64,000 nucleotides of DNA from Gemmatimonadaceae bacterium. Lineage in GTDB: Bacteria; Gemmatimonadota; Gemmatimonadetes; Gemmatimonadales; Gemmatimonadaceae. The notes beneath the pieces are model-generated. The model ran no database searches, was not told the DNA's origin, and was given only the letters and a program-made list of their open reading frames with translations. Each line of letters starts with the position of its first letter. The stretch's first letter is position 1. This document shows, one piece after another, positions 55,136 through 63,558 of this stretch. The position numbers and the translations under genes are program-made. The stretch covers positions 124,001-188,000 of the forward strand of contig JADLCY010000002.1 in assembly GCA_020846935.1 (NCBI GenBank), given 5' to 3'.

Positions 55136-55764
55136 CGACCTGCCAGAATGTGCGACACGTGCCGGTCAAAAAGGGGTAGCTGCGGATCATTCCTGCTCTT
55201 GAGGTACTCCCTGCATTGATCTGCCACCGCACGCGCCTCAGCCTCCTCCGACGTGAGGGCAGCTAGAGCCACTGCCGTTAGGCACCGATTGGCGGGGAGC
55301 GGCGACACAAGGCGGCTCTCGCGGTCGTTCGCGGCTAGCACACGACGCACGTACTCCAGGTCCGAATACCGCTCGAACCACGCATACCCAAACTTCTCAA
55401 GTTCGGCGAACATCTCCCTAGCCGCTTCGGAAGCATCCAATTCCGAGCGCATACTCCACCGACGCGGCCGCCCATCGATCAGATTTCCAAGTTCGGCACC
55501 AATGGTCACGCCCTTCCGATCTCCATGGCCACTTTTTTCCAGCAGTTCCTGCGCTGCTCCGAGGCGCAGACCCAAATCAAGTGTTGCGTCAACGTCATCC
55601 TCGTGGCGGATAAAGGCCACGTGCACGACCCACGTGAAGTCCGCTTCGATCTTCACGAACGTCTGCTCGCCAAAGCGAGCTCGGAAACCTCGAGTTCCCA
55701 AGTGCTCGGCCAGGTCTCGCAGCAAGGACTTCTGCAGGTGCTTCAGGTTAGGGGGCTTGTTCAC
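55123..55764 (-). CDS. Probable immunity protein for the orphan Rhs toxin tip
   Basis: The GTG start at 55764 overlaps the TGA of the Rhs toxin tip (GTGA), the usual arrangement of toxin-immunity pairs. The 213-residue protein begins with a helix and beta strands (LLRDLAEHLGTRGFRARFGEQTFVKIEADFTWVVHVAF), reminiscent of the DUF4304 group, and ends in a helical half rich in Ala/Glu. No signal peptide, so cytoplasmic, as an immunity protein should be. The stop is inside the attC-like site. Base composition is visibly less GC-rich than flanking genes. Confidence 0.7.
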   Translation of the reverse strand: MNKPPNLKHLQKSLLRDLAEHLGTRGFRARFGEQTFVKIEADFTWVVHVAFIRHEDDVDATLDLGLRLGAAQELLEKSGHGDRKGVTIGAELGNLIDGRPRRWSMRSELDASEAAREMFAELEKFGYAWFERYSDLEYVRRVLAANDRESRLVSPLPANRCLTAVALAALTSEEAEARAVADQCREYLKSRNDPQLPLFDRHVSHILAGRPNP

Positions 55765-56341
55765 GGACGTCGTTCTTCGGTAAGGAGAGATGGTAACCGC
55801 TTGCCTTTAAGGGCCGCTGGCGCGTTCTTACCGACGAGTTCTGCTCCCTCGCTTGCCATTCGTTCATCCTTCAGCAGCTGCGAGGCGTTGCGAACCGCAC
55901 CGCCTGACTTTGCTTCAATTGCCACGAGTGTCTCATCGGCCCGTTGAACAAGGAAGTCGATCACTCGTCGGCCCGCCGAAGTTCGTGCCGAGACCTGGCG
56001 CCCGAGAATCGTGGCTCCTTCTGCAATCAGACCAGCTTCCACCGCAGCTTCGCCCGCCCTGCCGGCTTGACGGAGCGCCGCTCCTGTCAGCTTCCCGCCA
56101 ACAGTCAGTCCGGTAGCAACCTCCGCACCAACGATCGTCGCCGTGGGAAGGTTCGCAAGGACCCAAACGCAAACTGGGGTGAGCGGCCCACACAGCCCAA
56201 ACAGATCGGAGAAGTTGATCGGATCGCCGCTGGCGTACCCATACAGGTTCAGCCCGCCGGCGAGGCCGAGGGGATCTTCTTGCGTGAAGCGTCCCGTGAT
56301 GTTGTCGTATGCGCGAACCCTCAGCCACGCAGCAGCGCCTC
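55761..56341 (-). pseudogene. Orphan Rhs C-terminal toxin tip (no start, REase-like toxin)
   Basis: The frame reads the Rhs core VRAYDNITGRFTQEDPLGLA and GGLNLYGYASGDPINFSDLFGL, then a linker and a toxin domain with RRVIDFLVQRADETLVAIEAK, a PD-(D/E)xK nuclease pattern (Asp then ExK). There is no Rhs body and no usable start before 56042, so the tip is silent until recombined onto an Rhs gene. The Rhs frame begins in the last codons of the mazF gene, which marks a recombination junction. The immunity gene follows at once. Called pseudogene in the sense of an orphan module, not a decayed sequence. Confidence 0.78.
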
Positions 56342-56686
56342 AATACGCGCGAGTACTTTCGCCATGATATCGGCTGGAACGCGAGCGATGCGCTGAGCGC
56401 GCCGCATGCGCCAGTCGAGCGACTTGACCTGATCAGCGAGGACGGCGCCGCGCAGTCGACCGGAGGTCGGGAGCACGACTTCGAACGGATACCCCTTCAC
56501 GTTCGAGGTGATCGGACACACCAGCGCCAACCCGACGCGCGCGTTGTACGACGCAGGGGACAAGACGAGCGCCGGTCGACGACCGGCCTGTTCGTGCCCG
56601 GCCTGTGGATCGAACTCAAGCCACACCGCGTCGCCTCGGTCAGGCACGAACGCGCCGCGTTGTCGCGGTGTCGTGGCCCTCACCAC
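56321..56686 (-). CDS. PemK/MazF-family toxin endoribonuclease
   Basis: This 121-residue protein from GTG 56686 has the MazF fold pattern: RGDAVWLEFDPQAGHEQAGRRPALVLSPASYN, LALVCPITSNVKGYPFEVVLP, GAVLADQVKSLDWR. It is a sequence-specific mRNA endonuclease restrained by its antitoxin. It overlaps the mazE-like gene by seven bases. Its last codons run into the orphan Rhs core, so this gene borders the recombination joint and could have stabilised the module as an addiction cassette. Confidence 0.88.
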   Translation of the reverse strand: MVRATTPRQRGAFVPDRGDAVWLEFDPQAGHEQAGRRPALVLSPASYNARVGLALVCPITSNVKGYPFEVVLPTSGRLRGAVLADQVKSLDWRMRRAQRIARVPADIMAKVLARIEALLRG

Positions 56687-56919
56687 ACTTCATGCCCCCG
56701 CGGCCGGCCCGTCGACACCTCGCCGTGCAGGTTCTCAGGCGTCACGCCCGCGAGCAATGCCCCCAGTGATGCCGAAGGATCGACCCGCCGGATGAGGAGT
56801 TGCTGGCCGTCGAGGGCAAGCTCGACTTCCGATCCGTCGCTCACCGCCATGACGCGGACTGCCGCGACGGGCAACCGCACGGCCAGGCTGTTGCCCCACT
56901 TCCGAATTGCGACGCGCAT
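56680..56919 (-). CDS. MazE-like (AbrB/SpoVT-type) antitoxin
   Basis: A 79-residue protein with the swapped-hairpin DNA-binding motif of MazE: MRVAIRKWGNSLAVRLPVAA and EVELALDGQQLLIRR. The C-terminal tail would wrap the toxin. The gene precedes the mazF gene with a short overlap, the normal antitoxin-first order, and probably represses the pair's own promoter. Confidence 0.85.
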   Translation of the reverse strand: MRVAIRKWGNSLAVRLPVAAVRVMAVSDGSEVELALDGQQLLIRRVDPSASLGALLAGVTPENLHGEVSTGRPRGHEVW

Positions 56920-57081
56920 GAGGACGCTCCAGGGTGTCTACAATGACTCTACGGTGGCGGCTGCAGGTCCGCAAGTCCGACGCGCCCGAGCGTGCGTACG
57001 CGCCGCTCTCCTGGTCGCCCGTGCCGCGCCCGCCGGGTCTCCGCCGAGTGAGGGTTGCGCGGTCGTTGCCCATCAATGCCC

Positions 57082-57235
57082 CTCGCCCCCGAGTGGGCCA
57101 GGCTCGAGCCGCGCGTGCAGCAGTTCCAGGGAGCTGCCCCCGGCCGACCGGCGCACCGTCCTCAAGCTCGTCGACGCCCTCGTCGATGCCCGCCGCCGCA
57201 CCACCCCGCCCAAGCGCGCGCGCAAAGCCAGCTGA
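57082..57235 (+). pseudogene. Decayed C-terminal piece of a helix-turn-helix-type regulator
   Basis: On the plus strand LAPEWARLEPRVQQFQ and, after a one-base shift, ELPPADRRTVLKLVDALVDARRR read like the C-terminal tail of XRE-type regulators, ending at TGA 57235. The frameshift falls in the CCAGGGAGCTGCC stretch near 57130. No DNA-binding domain is left upstream. Only this short match supports the call; the surrounding 56920-57370 holds nothing else I recognise. Confidence 0.4.
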
Positions 57236-57320
57236 GCACCCTGAGAAAGCAAAACGGCGCGGGCCCCGCTGGCGCGGGGGCAGGCTGGCCGCGCGAAGAG
57301 CCAGCCGTTGCTCTGGCAGC

Positions 57321-57352
57321 TAAAACAAAAGCCCGACCACGTGGGCGGGGCT
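57321..57352 (-). terminator. Intrinsic terminator next to attC-like site 2
   Basis: In minus-strand order AGCCCCGCCCACGTGGTCGGGCT forms a stem with a 4-base loop and is followed directly by TTTTGTTTT. This is a classical Rho-independent terminator for the Rhs toxin/immunity transcript, just beyond the attC-like site. The equivalent position at site 1 has a decayed version, so the unit 'site plus terminator' is shared. Confidence 0.75.
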
Positions 57353-57373
57353 CCGTCTCATTCCTCTCTTCTT

Positions 57374-57437
57374 GCCTAACCGGCGTGCACCTGCCGGCGC
57401 GGTGCAACTGCGCCGCAGGTGACGCTACGGGTTAGGC
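57374..57437 (-). repeat. attC-like folded recombination site 2
   Basis: Also 64 bp, bounded by GCCTAAC (57374-57380) and GTTAGGC (57431-57437). The stem has CACCTGC pairing GCAGGTG and GCGT pairing ACGC. Relative to site 1 both strands have changed together at these positions (compensatory changes), and the two unpaired bases lie at the same places. The TAA of the immunity gene at 57432-57434 is inside the terminal box. Confidence 0.75.
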
Positions 57438-58136
57438 TTGGCCCCGCTGAGGCCCTCCACCAGTCTCTCGCTTTTCAATTGCCCTTAGGGCGCGTTCGAC
57501 TTCGCTTCTCGCCCACCCTGTTGTTGCTGGCATCTTGCTTCGGAGAAATGTGATTTCCTCCATTCCACCGCACTCCGCTAGAGCCATCGACACGTGCCCA
57601 GGAAACTCGTCATACGCATCCCGCAATACTCGGCGTGCGGTTGCCGGCGGTAGGGCTCGCCCAATTGCCAAGGCTAGCATCTGCCGGGCATCGCCATACG
57701 ATCGATTCTTGAAAGCTTGCTCGAGCCAAGCCCCCAGTTTCAGAGGTCGCAGCTCGGCGAGTGTGTTGCTGATCGCCCACCGAAGACTCGCGGAAGGCGT
57801 CGCCTCAAACAGCTCGATGAGAGGCGCGGCGTCGAAGGACTCGCCGGCTGTACCCAAACTCCTCACGATCGACTCGTGCATGCGGGTCAAGTCTTCACGC
57901 TTTAGGAGTCCAACCAGTACCCCGGCCAGTTGTCCAGAGATCGGAGCGTTGGCCTCGACAACCTCCGCGAGGGAGGCACCGCGAACGCCAAGACGGGCAA
58001 GCTCCTGAAGAAGCAGTTGTTCCTGATCGAGTGTGGCTCGGCCAGACGCATCCCGATCCGCGATCTTCCGCTGGTACTCAGCGTCTCGTGACAGATCGCG
58101 CATCAAGTCTGCTGCACTGATTCGTCCCTTCTTCAT
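57432..58136 (-). CDS. HEAT-like probable immunity protein
   Basis: A 234-residue helical protein, without signal, starting in an ATGA overlap with the Rhs toxin gene. Repeating helix pairs (SLRWAISNTLAELRPLKLGAWLEQAF; ALPPATARRVLRDAYDEF; MALAECGGMEEITFLRSKM) resemble HEAT-type repeats, a common immunity architecture. The direct 3' position to the toxin is the main evidence. The gene ends within attC-like site 2. It should neutralise the REase-type toxin of the Rhs protein. Confidence 0.75.
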   Translation of the reverse strand: MKKGRISAADLMRDLSRDAEYQRKIADRDASGRATLDQEQLLLQELARLGVRGASLAEVVEANAPISGQLAGVLVGLLKREDLTRMHESIVRSLGTAGESFDAAPLIELFEATPSASLRWAISNTLAELRPLKLGAWLEQAFKNRSYGDARQMLALAIGRALPPATARRVLRDAYDEFPGHVSMALAECGGMEEITFLRSKMPATTGWARSEVERALRAIEKRETGGGPQRGQA

Positions 58137-59788
58137 GGTAGAAAGCGCACCTGAATGCCGTTGTTCTTGATGAAGTCGGCCAATGGTCTCGTGAACTCCG
58201 TCGATTGCCTGACAACCAGCTCAAAGCTGCGGCCGGTGCTGTTGGCGAAGGCCGCAAGGTCCCTGATCTGATTCGTGAGACTCAAGCGTGCAACGTTCTT
58301 GACCTCAGTCAAGGTGGTGGAGTTCAGGGCATCTGGTATGCGATAGGCCGCCGTACCAGTCGCTGATGCAATCCTCACCGTGTTCTTGATGATTCCCGCG
58401 GCAGCCTCACCTGCTCGACCCAATGCAGCGCTTTGTGCAATACCTGTCGCCCCTGCTCCCGCTCCCCCTCCCGCCATCGCAGCCGCACCGGCTCCGACAG
58501 CAGCCGTACCCACAGCGAAGCCACCCAGCATTGACTTCATCGCCGGCGCCCACGCTGCGAGCTGTTGAAATGGGTCGCAGTACGGCGGGCAGGCCATCAG
58601 CCCGAACGGATCGCTGACATTCACCGGGTCGCCATTCGCAAACCCGTAGAGATTCAGCCCTCCCGCCAAGCCGATGGGATCTTCTTGCGTGAATCTGCCA
58701 GTGGCAGGGTCATACACCCGGTTTCGCCGAAAAAAGGTACCCGCGGCATCCTGCTTGTCCTCCAGAAGAGTCCCGTTGAAACTGGACGCCCCGTAGCCCG
58801 ATCGGGCATTGTACGCCGTCCGGGCGCCCGGCCAGTCCCAGTAGAGACAGCGCTGACTCAGCGGGACCGTACGGCAATGCGTACCGCCACTGGACTTCTG
58901 AAGATATGCTTGGCCGTTGTCGAACGCTCCGCCGGCTGCCTGTCCCAGGACGTTCCAGAACGGAATCATGCCGTAGGTTGGCCAAACACCTCCTCCCTCG
59001 GCGTCGCGGTACTTGTAACGGGTTACACTTAGTGGTTTATCTAGCCCATTGCCGTACGCGTATATCACGCGGCCGTAAAACGGATTCGGATCGTACAAGC
59101 CACTGTACTTTGGCAAGATGGGGACGGTAGCCGTATCGTTCTCGAAATGCGCTGAGTGCGCTGGATCTCCGGGCATCTGGATCTCAGCAAGTTCTTGCTC
59201 GCCGTCCCACACCGTGCGCCGCGTGAAACTCACGAAGTACTCAATTGCCGGATTCGTGTGCGCCGGTACGTTCCGTTGCGCCCGTACCCACACACGACGA
59301 CCGAGGGCATCATACCTGTAGTCTTCGATGACCGAACGCCGCGATCCGGAGAAGTCGTCTTGCCGCAATAGGGAGGCAACAAGTCTTCCTGACGCGTCGT
59401 AGTATGACAAGCGGTCTTCGTGGATCGCATCAAGGCTCCCGGCGGTCTTGCTCGTTACCTCAACATTTCCTGCGGAATCATAGAGAATGCGCTGAGGCCC
59501 GCCTGTCGAACTGTTGTTCAGTGTGTCACGACCAACGTGTGCCCGATAAAGTTCCGTTCGATAGTTGTACGTGATCCTCGGGCCCTGCAGGGACGTGCCT
59601 ATCCACACGCGCGTGGTGTCACCACTGACTCGCGCTTGCAGGTTCCCGAGCCCATCTACGACGACCGTGTCCTGAGACTTGTAGTGCAACGAATCGCCGG
59701 CCCTCTCGGCAATTCCCTTCTGCCGCTGACGTGTGCCGATGAGATACCCTAATGCTGAGTAGCGGGTGCGACGGGATCGGCGGGACAT
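58133..59788 (-). CDS. Truncated Rhs protein with Tox-REase-7-like C-terminal toxin
   Basis: The 551-residue protein from ATG 59788 has a good ribosome site (AGGAG, five bases before) but lacks the long N-terminal half of Rhs proteins. Residues 1-310 are YD repeats (for example YRYDALGRRVWVRAQRN, TRRTVWDGEQELAEIQ). The core follows: RNRVYDPATGRFTQEDPIGLA and GGLNLYGFANGDPVNVSDPFGL. An Ala/Gly-rich hydrophobic segment leads to the toxin, with STTLTEVKNVARLS carrying an ExK nuclease motif and FIKNNGIQVRFLP. No delivery gene is visible. It may be expressed as a short toxin or serve as a tip reservoir. Confidence 0.82.
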   Translation of the reverse strand: MSRRSRRTRYSALGYLIGTRQRQKGIAERAGDSLHYKSQDTVVVDGLGNLQARVSGDTTRVWIGTSLQGPRITYNYRTELYRAHVGRDTLNNSSTGGPQRILYDSAGNVEVTSKTAGSLDAIHEDRLSYYDASGRLVASLLRQDDFSGSRRSVIEDYRYDALGRRVWVRAQRNVPAHTNPAIEYFVSFTRRTVWDGEQELAEIQMPGDPAHSAHFENDTATVPILPKYSGLYDPNPFYGRVIYAYGNGLDKPLSVTRYKYRDAEGGGVWPTYGMIPFWNVLGQAAGGAFDNGQAYLQKSSGGTHCRTVPLSQRCLYWDWPGARTAYNARSGYGASSFNGTLLEDKQDAAGTFFRRNRVYDPATGRFTQEDPIGLAGGLNLYGFANGDPVNVSDPFGLMACPPYCDPFQQLAAWAPAMKSMLGGFAVGTAAVGAGAAAMAGGGAGAGATGIAQSAALGRAGEAAAGIIKNTVRIASATGTAAYRIPDALNSTTLTEVKNVARLSLTNQIRDLAAFANSTGRSFELVVRQSTEFTRPLADFIKNNGIQVRFLP

Positions 59789-59852
59789 GGGGCTCCTGGG
59801 GTCGAGGGCTAGTGATGCCCGGGAAGCCCGTCTGTCTAGTTATCACCCCTGC

Positions 59853-60481
59853 TCAGAAAACCGGCGCCACTTCTGTGTCGGCGGGGGCACGCACCTCGTA
59901 CAACACTGAGGCGCCATCCCAGACCGTGCGGGTCACCTCGCTGCGACAGCCGGAACTCCGATCGTGCGTGACGCACACGTTGTTCAGCGTGTCGCGAATC
60001 ATCTCGCGCCACACGCGCCGCCCAAGGGCGTCGTAGCGATACGTCTCCCGTCGGTTGTACCGCGTGACCGGCCCGGGCGCCGGGTTCGTATCCAGCGTGA
60101 AGCTCGCCTGCACGAGTCGCCGCTCGCTGTCGTAGGTGTTGATCGTGCGCCGCGCTTCACGATAGAACGGCCCCAGGGGCACCGTCTGGAATTGTCTGGC
60201 CCTGAGATCCTCGCGTAGGGCACCGTCGCCGTCCCGGAAGTAGTAGGTCGTATCAGCGATCGGATTGCTCAACCCGCCGGCCGGCACCTGTACGCCTCGC
60301 ACCAGGCGATCGCTGTTGGGATCATATGTGAACGTCGTCGGCCGGCCGGCCCCTGCCAGCCAGCCCTGACTCGTGCGTCGGAGCCCGAGGGCATCGAGCG
60401 CGTAGTCTTCAAGCCCGTTGCCGTACTGGCGAACGCGAGATGCCCGAGTGACGAATAGCCAAGCGTGTCGCCTTCGAGCAC
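59853..60481 (-). pseudogene. Broken Rhs-repeat fragment
   Basis: GDTLGYSSLGHLAFA is in one frame and RQYGNGLEDYALDALGLRR in the next, so a one-base shift lies near 60432. The rest holds YD repeats (YRYDALGRRVWREMIRDTLNN, TRTVWDGASVLYEVRAP) aligned with the start of the downstream Rhs ORF but ending at TGA 59853. The other end is cut off 20 bases from the N-acetyltransferase stop. It is a second, incomplete Rhs copy and probably not translated. Confidence 0.75.
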
Positions 60482-60501
60482 GTTCTTCGGTGCGACGGGT
60501 C

Positions 60502-61398
60502 TCAGGCCGACGACGGACGAGCGGGCGCGTCGTCAGGCAGTGACTGGCGCGAGGCGAGCCAGGCCAGGTGTCGCGCGCGCACGCCGTCCCAGAGCGCCTC
60601 CACGCCGGGCACGACGACACCAAACTCCTCCTCGACTGCGCGCGCCCATGCGTCGCCGTTTTCGATCGTTCGTTCGTCCACGCCGGACGCGCGAACGTGC
60701 CGAAGGACAGCGCCACGCAACGTGACGAGTCCGGCGGAAACGAAACGCTGCAGGACCAGGTGCTGCACGAACACCGAGTCCGCGCTCGTCGAGAGGTCGA
60801 GGCACTTCGCCGCGAAATGACCGAGGGTCCGCGGCGCCAGCGTGAAATCGAACGCGTCGGCCCCTCCGTGCTCGTGGTTGAACACGGTCCACCGTTCACC
60901 GTCGAGCGCCACACGATACACGAGGAAGTCCTGCCGGTAGGTTCCCGGCGCCAGCGGCAGCGGCTCCAGGAACGCGTCGCCGAACCCCACATCCGCGATC
61001 CATGGCTGCCCGAGGTTCACGCGCAGAACGAGGTGGTTGGCCTCGGCCGCGTCACCCCGGTGTTCACGACCCACCGCGCCGGACAGGAGATGGACGTCGA
61101 AGCCCAGGGTTCGAAGTACCGCCCCAAACACGCCGTTCATCTCGTAGCACCAGCCTCCACGTGTGCCGCAGAGCTTCCCGACGTTCACGCGTGGATCAAC
61201 CGTGAGCGATCGGCCGAGGTGAATGTCGAGGTTTTCGTAGGGAATCGTGAGCAGGTGGGCGCGATGGAGGGCGCGCAGCGTCTCCAGCGTCGGCGCGCGC
61301 GAGCCCGCGTACCCGATGCGTGCGAGGTAGCGCTCGAGCTGGTCGGGCTCGAGCGCTGGCGGCCCTGGCGTGTCGAGCGCCCGTGCGCCCGTCGTCAC
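60502..61398 (-). CDS. Arylamine N-acetyltransferase
   Basis: This 298-residue NAT uses acetyl-CoA to acetylate arylamines or hydrazines. The Cys-His-Asp triad is visible: Cys in [10 protein letters not shown], His in EANHLVLRV and Asp in IADVGFGD. The family N-terminus is present as [10 protein letters not shown] and [18 protein letters not shown]. The start overlaps the downstream-read LLM oxidoreductase stop by four bases (61395-61398), giving an operon of two genes. The island of Rhs fragments begins immediately after its stop. Confidence 0.92.
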   Translation of the reverse strand: MTTGARALDTPGPPALEPDQLERYLARIGYAGSRAPTLETLRALHRAHLLTIPYENLDIHLGRSLTVDPRVNVGKLCGTRGGWCYEMNGVFGAVLRTLGFDVHLLSGAVGREHRGDAAEANHLVLRVNLGQPWIADVGFGDAFLEPLPLAPGTYRQDFLVYRVALDGERWTVFNHEHGGADAFDFTLAPRTLGHFAAKCLDLSTSADSVFVQHLVLQRFVSAGLVTLRGAVLRHVRASGVDERTIENGDAWARAVEEEFGVVVPGVEALWDGVRARHLAWLASRQSLPDDAPARPSSA

Positions 61399-62444
61399 GC
61401 GCCGGTGGCGACGACGCCCAGCTCGCGGCGGACGACGGGCGCCACCTGCGTTCCGAACAGTTCGATCGCGCGCATCATCGAGGCGTGCGGCATCGACCCA
61501 ACGCTGAACTGCAGGAGAAAGCGGTCCATGCGGAACAGCTCATGGTAGTACAGGATCTTGTCGATCACTTCCTGCGGGCTCCCCACCAGAATCGCGCCGT
61601 GCGGTGAGCGCTCGGCCTCGAAGCGTTGTCTCGACGGCGGTGGCCAGCCCCGCTCACGCCCGATGCGGCCCATCGTGTCGAGATACGGTGGCCAAGCCGC
61701 ATCGGCCGCGGCCTGCGACGTGTCGGCGATGAACCCGTGCGCGTTGATCGAGACCTTGAGGGTCGCCGGTTCGTGCCCGGACTCCCGCCCGGTTTCGCGG
61801 TACAGGTCGACGAGGTCGGTGAACCGCGCCGGCGCGCCGCCAATGATGGCCACCGCCAGCGGCAGCCCAAGCGTTCCGGCGCGAACCACCGACTCCGGCG
61901 TACCTCCAACCGCGATCCACACCGGGAGCGGATCCTGCACCGGCCGCGGGTAGACGCCCCGGCGCTCGATGGCAGCACGATGCCGGCCACGCCACGTGAC
62001 ATACGGCGCTTTCCGCAGCTCGAGCAGCAGCGCAAGCTTTTCGGCAAAGAGCGCATCATAGTCGCCGAGGTCGTACCCAAAGAGCGGAAACGACTCGGTG
62101 AACGATCCGCGGCCCGCCATGATCTCGGCGCGGCCGTGCGACAGCAGGTCGACCGTGGCAAACTCCTGGAAGACGCGCACCGGGTCGTCGGAACTGAGCA
62201 CCGTCACCGCACTCGTCAGGCGCAGACGCCTGGTGCGCGCCGCGACCGCCGCAAGGAGCACGGCCGGCGTGGAGGCGATGAAGTCCGGCCGGTGGTGTTC
62301 GCCGATGCCGAAGACGTCGAGCCCGACCTGGTCGGCGAGCTCGGCTTCTTCCATGAGATCCTGCATGCGCTGCTCGTCGCTGAGCTGCACGCCGGTGACC
62401 GGATCGGGACTGTTGACGGCGAACGTATAGATGCCGAGTTCCAT
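61395..62444 (-). CDS. LLM-class flavin-dependent oxidoreductase
   Basis: From ATG 62444 the 349-residue protein has the luciferase-like barrel: [71 protein letters not shown] and [13 protein letters not shown]. The flavin may be FMN or F420. It lacks markers to decide which. A likely monooxygenase for small organics. Reads into the N-acetyltransferase gene with ATGA overlap and diverges from the next hydrolase. Confidence 0.9.
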   Translation of the reverse strand: MELGIYTFAVNSPDPVTGVQLSDEQRMQDLMEEAELADQVGLDVFGIGEHHRPDFIASTPAVLLAAVAARTRRLRLTSAVTVLSSDDPVRVFQEFATVDLLSHGRAEIMAGRGSFTESFPLFGYDLGDYDALFAEKLALLLELRKAPYVTWRGRHRAAIERRGVYPRPVQDPLPVWIAVGGTPESVVRAGTLGLPLAVAIIGGAPARFTDLVDLYRETGRESGHEPATLKVSINAHGFIADTSQAAADAAWPPYLDTMGRIGRERGWPPPSRQRFEAERSPHGAILVGSPQEVIDKILYYHELFRMDRFLLQFSVGSMPHASMMRAIELFGTQVAPVVRRELGVVATGA

Positions 62445-62637
62445 GAACGCTGGGCTGTTGGAGCGGGTGTGTCGCGAAGTGAGGCGTGCCAGCCGAAAAC
62501 CCGATGGGCCGTCGTGCAGGGCGCGGCTCGCACAACAAAGCCGCGCCAGCCTCCTGCGGTTCCTCGCCGCGCGTCGGCTTTCGCGCTCGCGGTGCGCGGC
62601 GCATGTTCTTCGCTGTTTCCCTCGACGATCGCCTTCC

Positions 62638-63546
62638 GTGTCTGCTCGTGAACGTTTCGCCGCCTGGCGGCGCTCCCTTCCCCGCGCGCCCAGGCTCTCG
62701 AACCATCGCATCACGGCGCGTGGACTCGAGTTCGCGGTCTTCATGACGCCGGCGGTGAACGGCGCAACACCGCTCGCCTGCGTGAACGGAGGGCTCATCT
62801 ATGGCCACCGGTTGCTCTGGCCGGCCCTTTCGCCACTCGCTGAACGGCGCCAACTGATCTTCTGGGACCAGCGAGGACGCGGCGAATCGCAGGCACCGCC
62901 GGGACCACGGGCTGCACGCATCGAACACGACGCCGGTGACGTCGCTGCCCTCCGCGAAGCCATCGGGCTTCGGCAGTGGGACCTGCTCGGCCACTCCTGG
63001 GGCGGCGGCATCGCTATGCTTGGCGCCGAACGCGACCGCACCGGCGTCCGGCGACTCGTCCTGGTCGATTCGGTCGGACCGACCTCGTCATGGCTGCCCC
63101 ACCTGCACGATGCCGCGCTGCAACGCCTCAGTCCTTCTGACCGGGTGCTGTTGCAGCGCCTCAACCCGGCAGACCTGACGGAGCCGTCGCCCGGCGTGCA
63201 TTCCGCGTATTCCCGTGCGATATACCCCGCCTGGTTCGGTGACGCAGATCTCGCTCAACTCTTTGCGCCACCGCGCAGTGAGAGCGCCACCGGGTCAGCG
63301 GTTGCCGCCCGGCTGCGTCGCGAGGGATACGACTGGCGGGCATTGGTACGTGGCCTGCAAGTGGCTAGTCTCGTCCTCCATGGGGAGAGAGATCTGCTCC
63401 CCCCATCGGTCGCACGTGAGCTGGTGGCGCTGATCCCGGGCTCTCGGCTCGAACTGATCCCCGGTGCGGGCCACATGCCGTTCTGGGAGTCGCCTGAACG
63501 CTTCTTTTCCGCTGTCTCGCAGTTCCTCGACTTACCTGCCGCCTGA
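62638..63546 (+). CDS. Alpha/beta hydrolase (proline iminopeptidase-like)
   Basis: I place the start at GTG 62638, giving 302 residues; the open frame above lacks family character. The fold is clear: oxyanion strand [29 protein letters not shown], nucleophile Ser in [12 protein letters not shown], Asp in [10 protein letters not shown] and His in GAGHMPFWE. The NGGL in place of HGGP separates it from classic proline iminopeptidases, so the substrate class is open. It is divergent from the LLM gene and followed within 13 bases by the next coding sequence. Confidence 0.85.
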   Translation: MSARERFAAWRRSLPRAPRLSNHRITARGLEFAVFMTPAVNGATPLACVNGGLIYGHRLLWPALSPLAERRQLIFWDQRGRGESQAPPGPRAARIEHDAGDVAALREAIGLRQWDLLGHSWGGGIAMLGAERDRTGVRRLVLVDSVGPTSSWLPHLHDAALQRLSPSDRVLLQRLNPADLTEPSPGVHSAYSRAIYPAWFGDADLAQLFAPPRSESATGSAVAARLRREGYDWRALVRGLQVASLVLHGERDLLPPSVARELVALIPGSRLELIPGAGHMPFWESPERFFSAVSQFLDLPAA

Positions 63547-63558
63547 TACCCGTTCGTC

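Noticed and set aside
56934-57323. Plus-strand 129-residue frame as a gene
   Set aside because: It is Arg/Pro/Ser-rich with no fold; only the short, frameshifted regulator tail in this area resembles a protein family.
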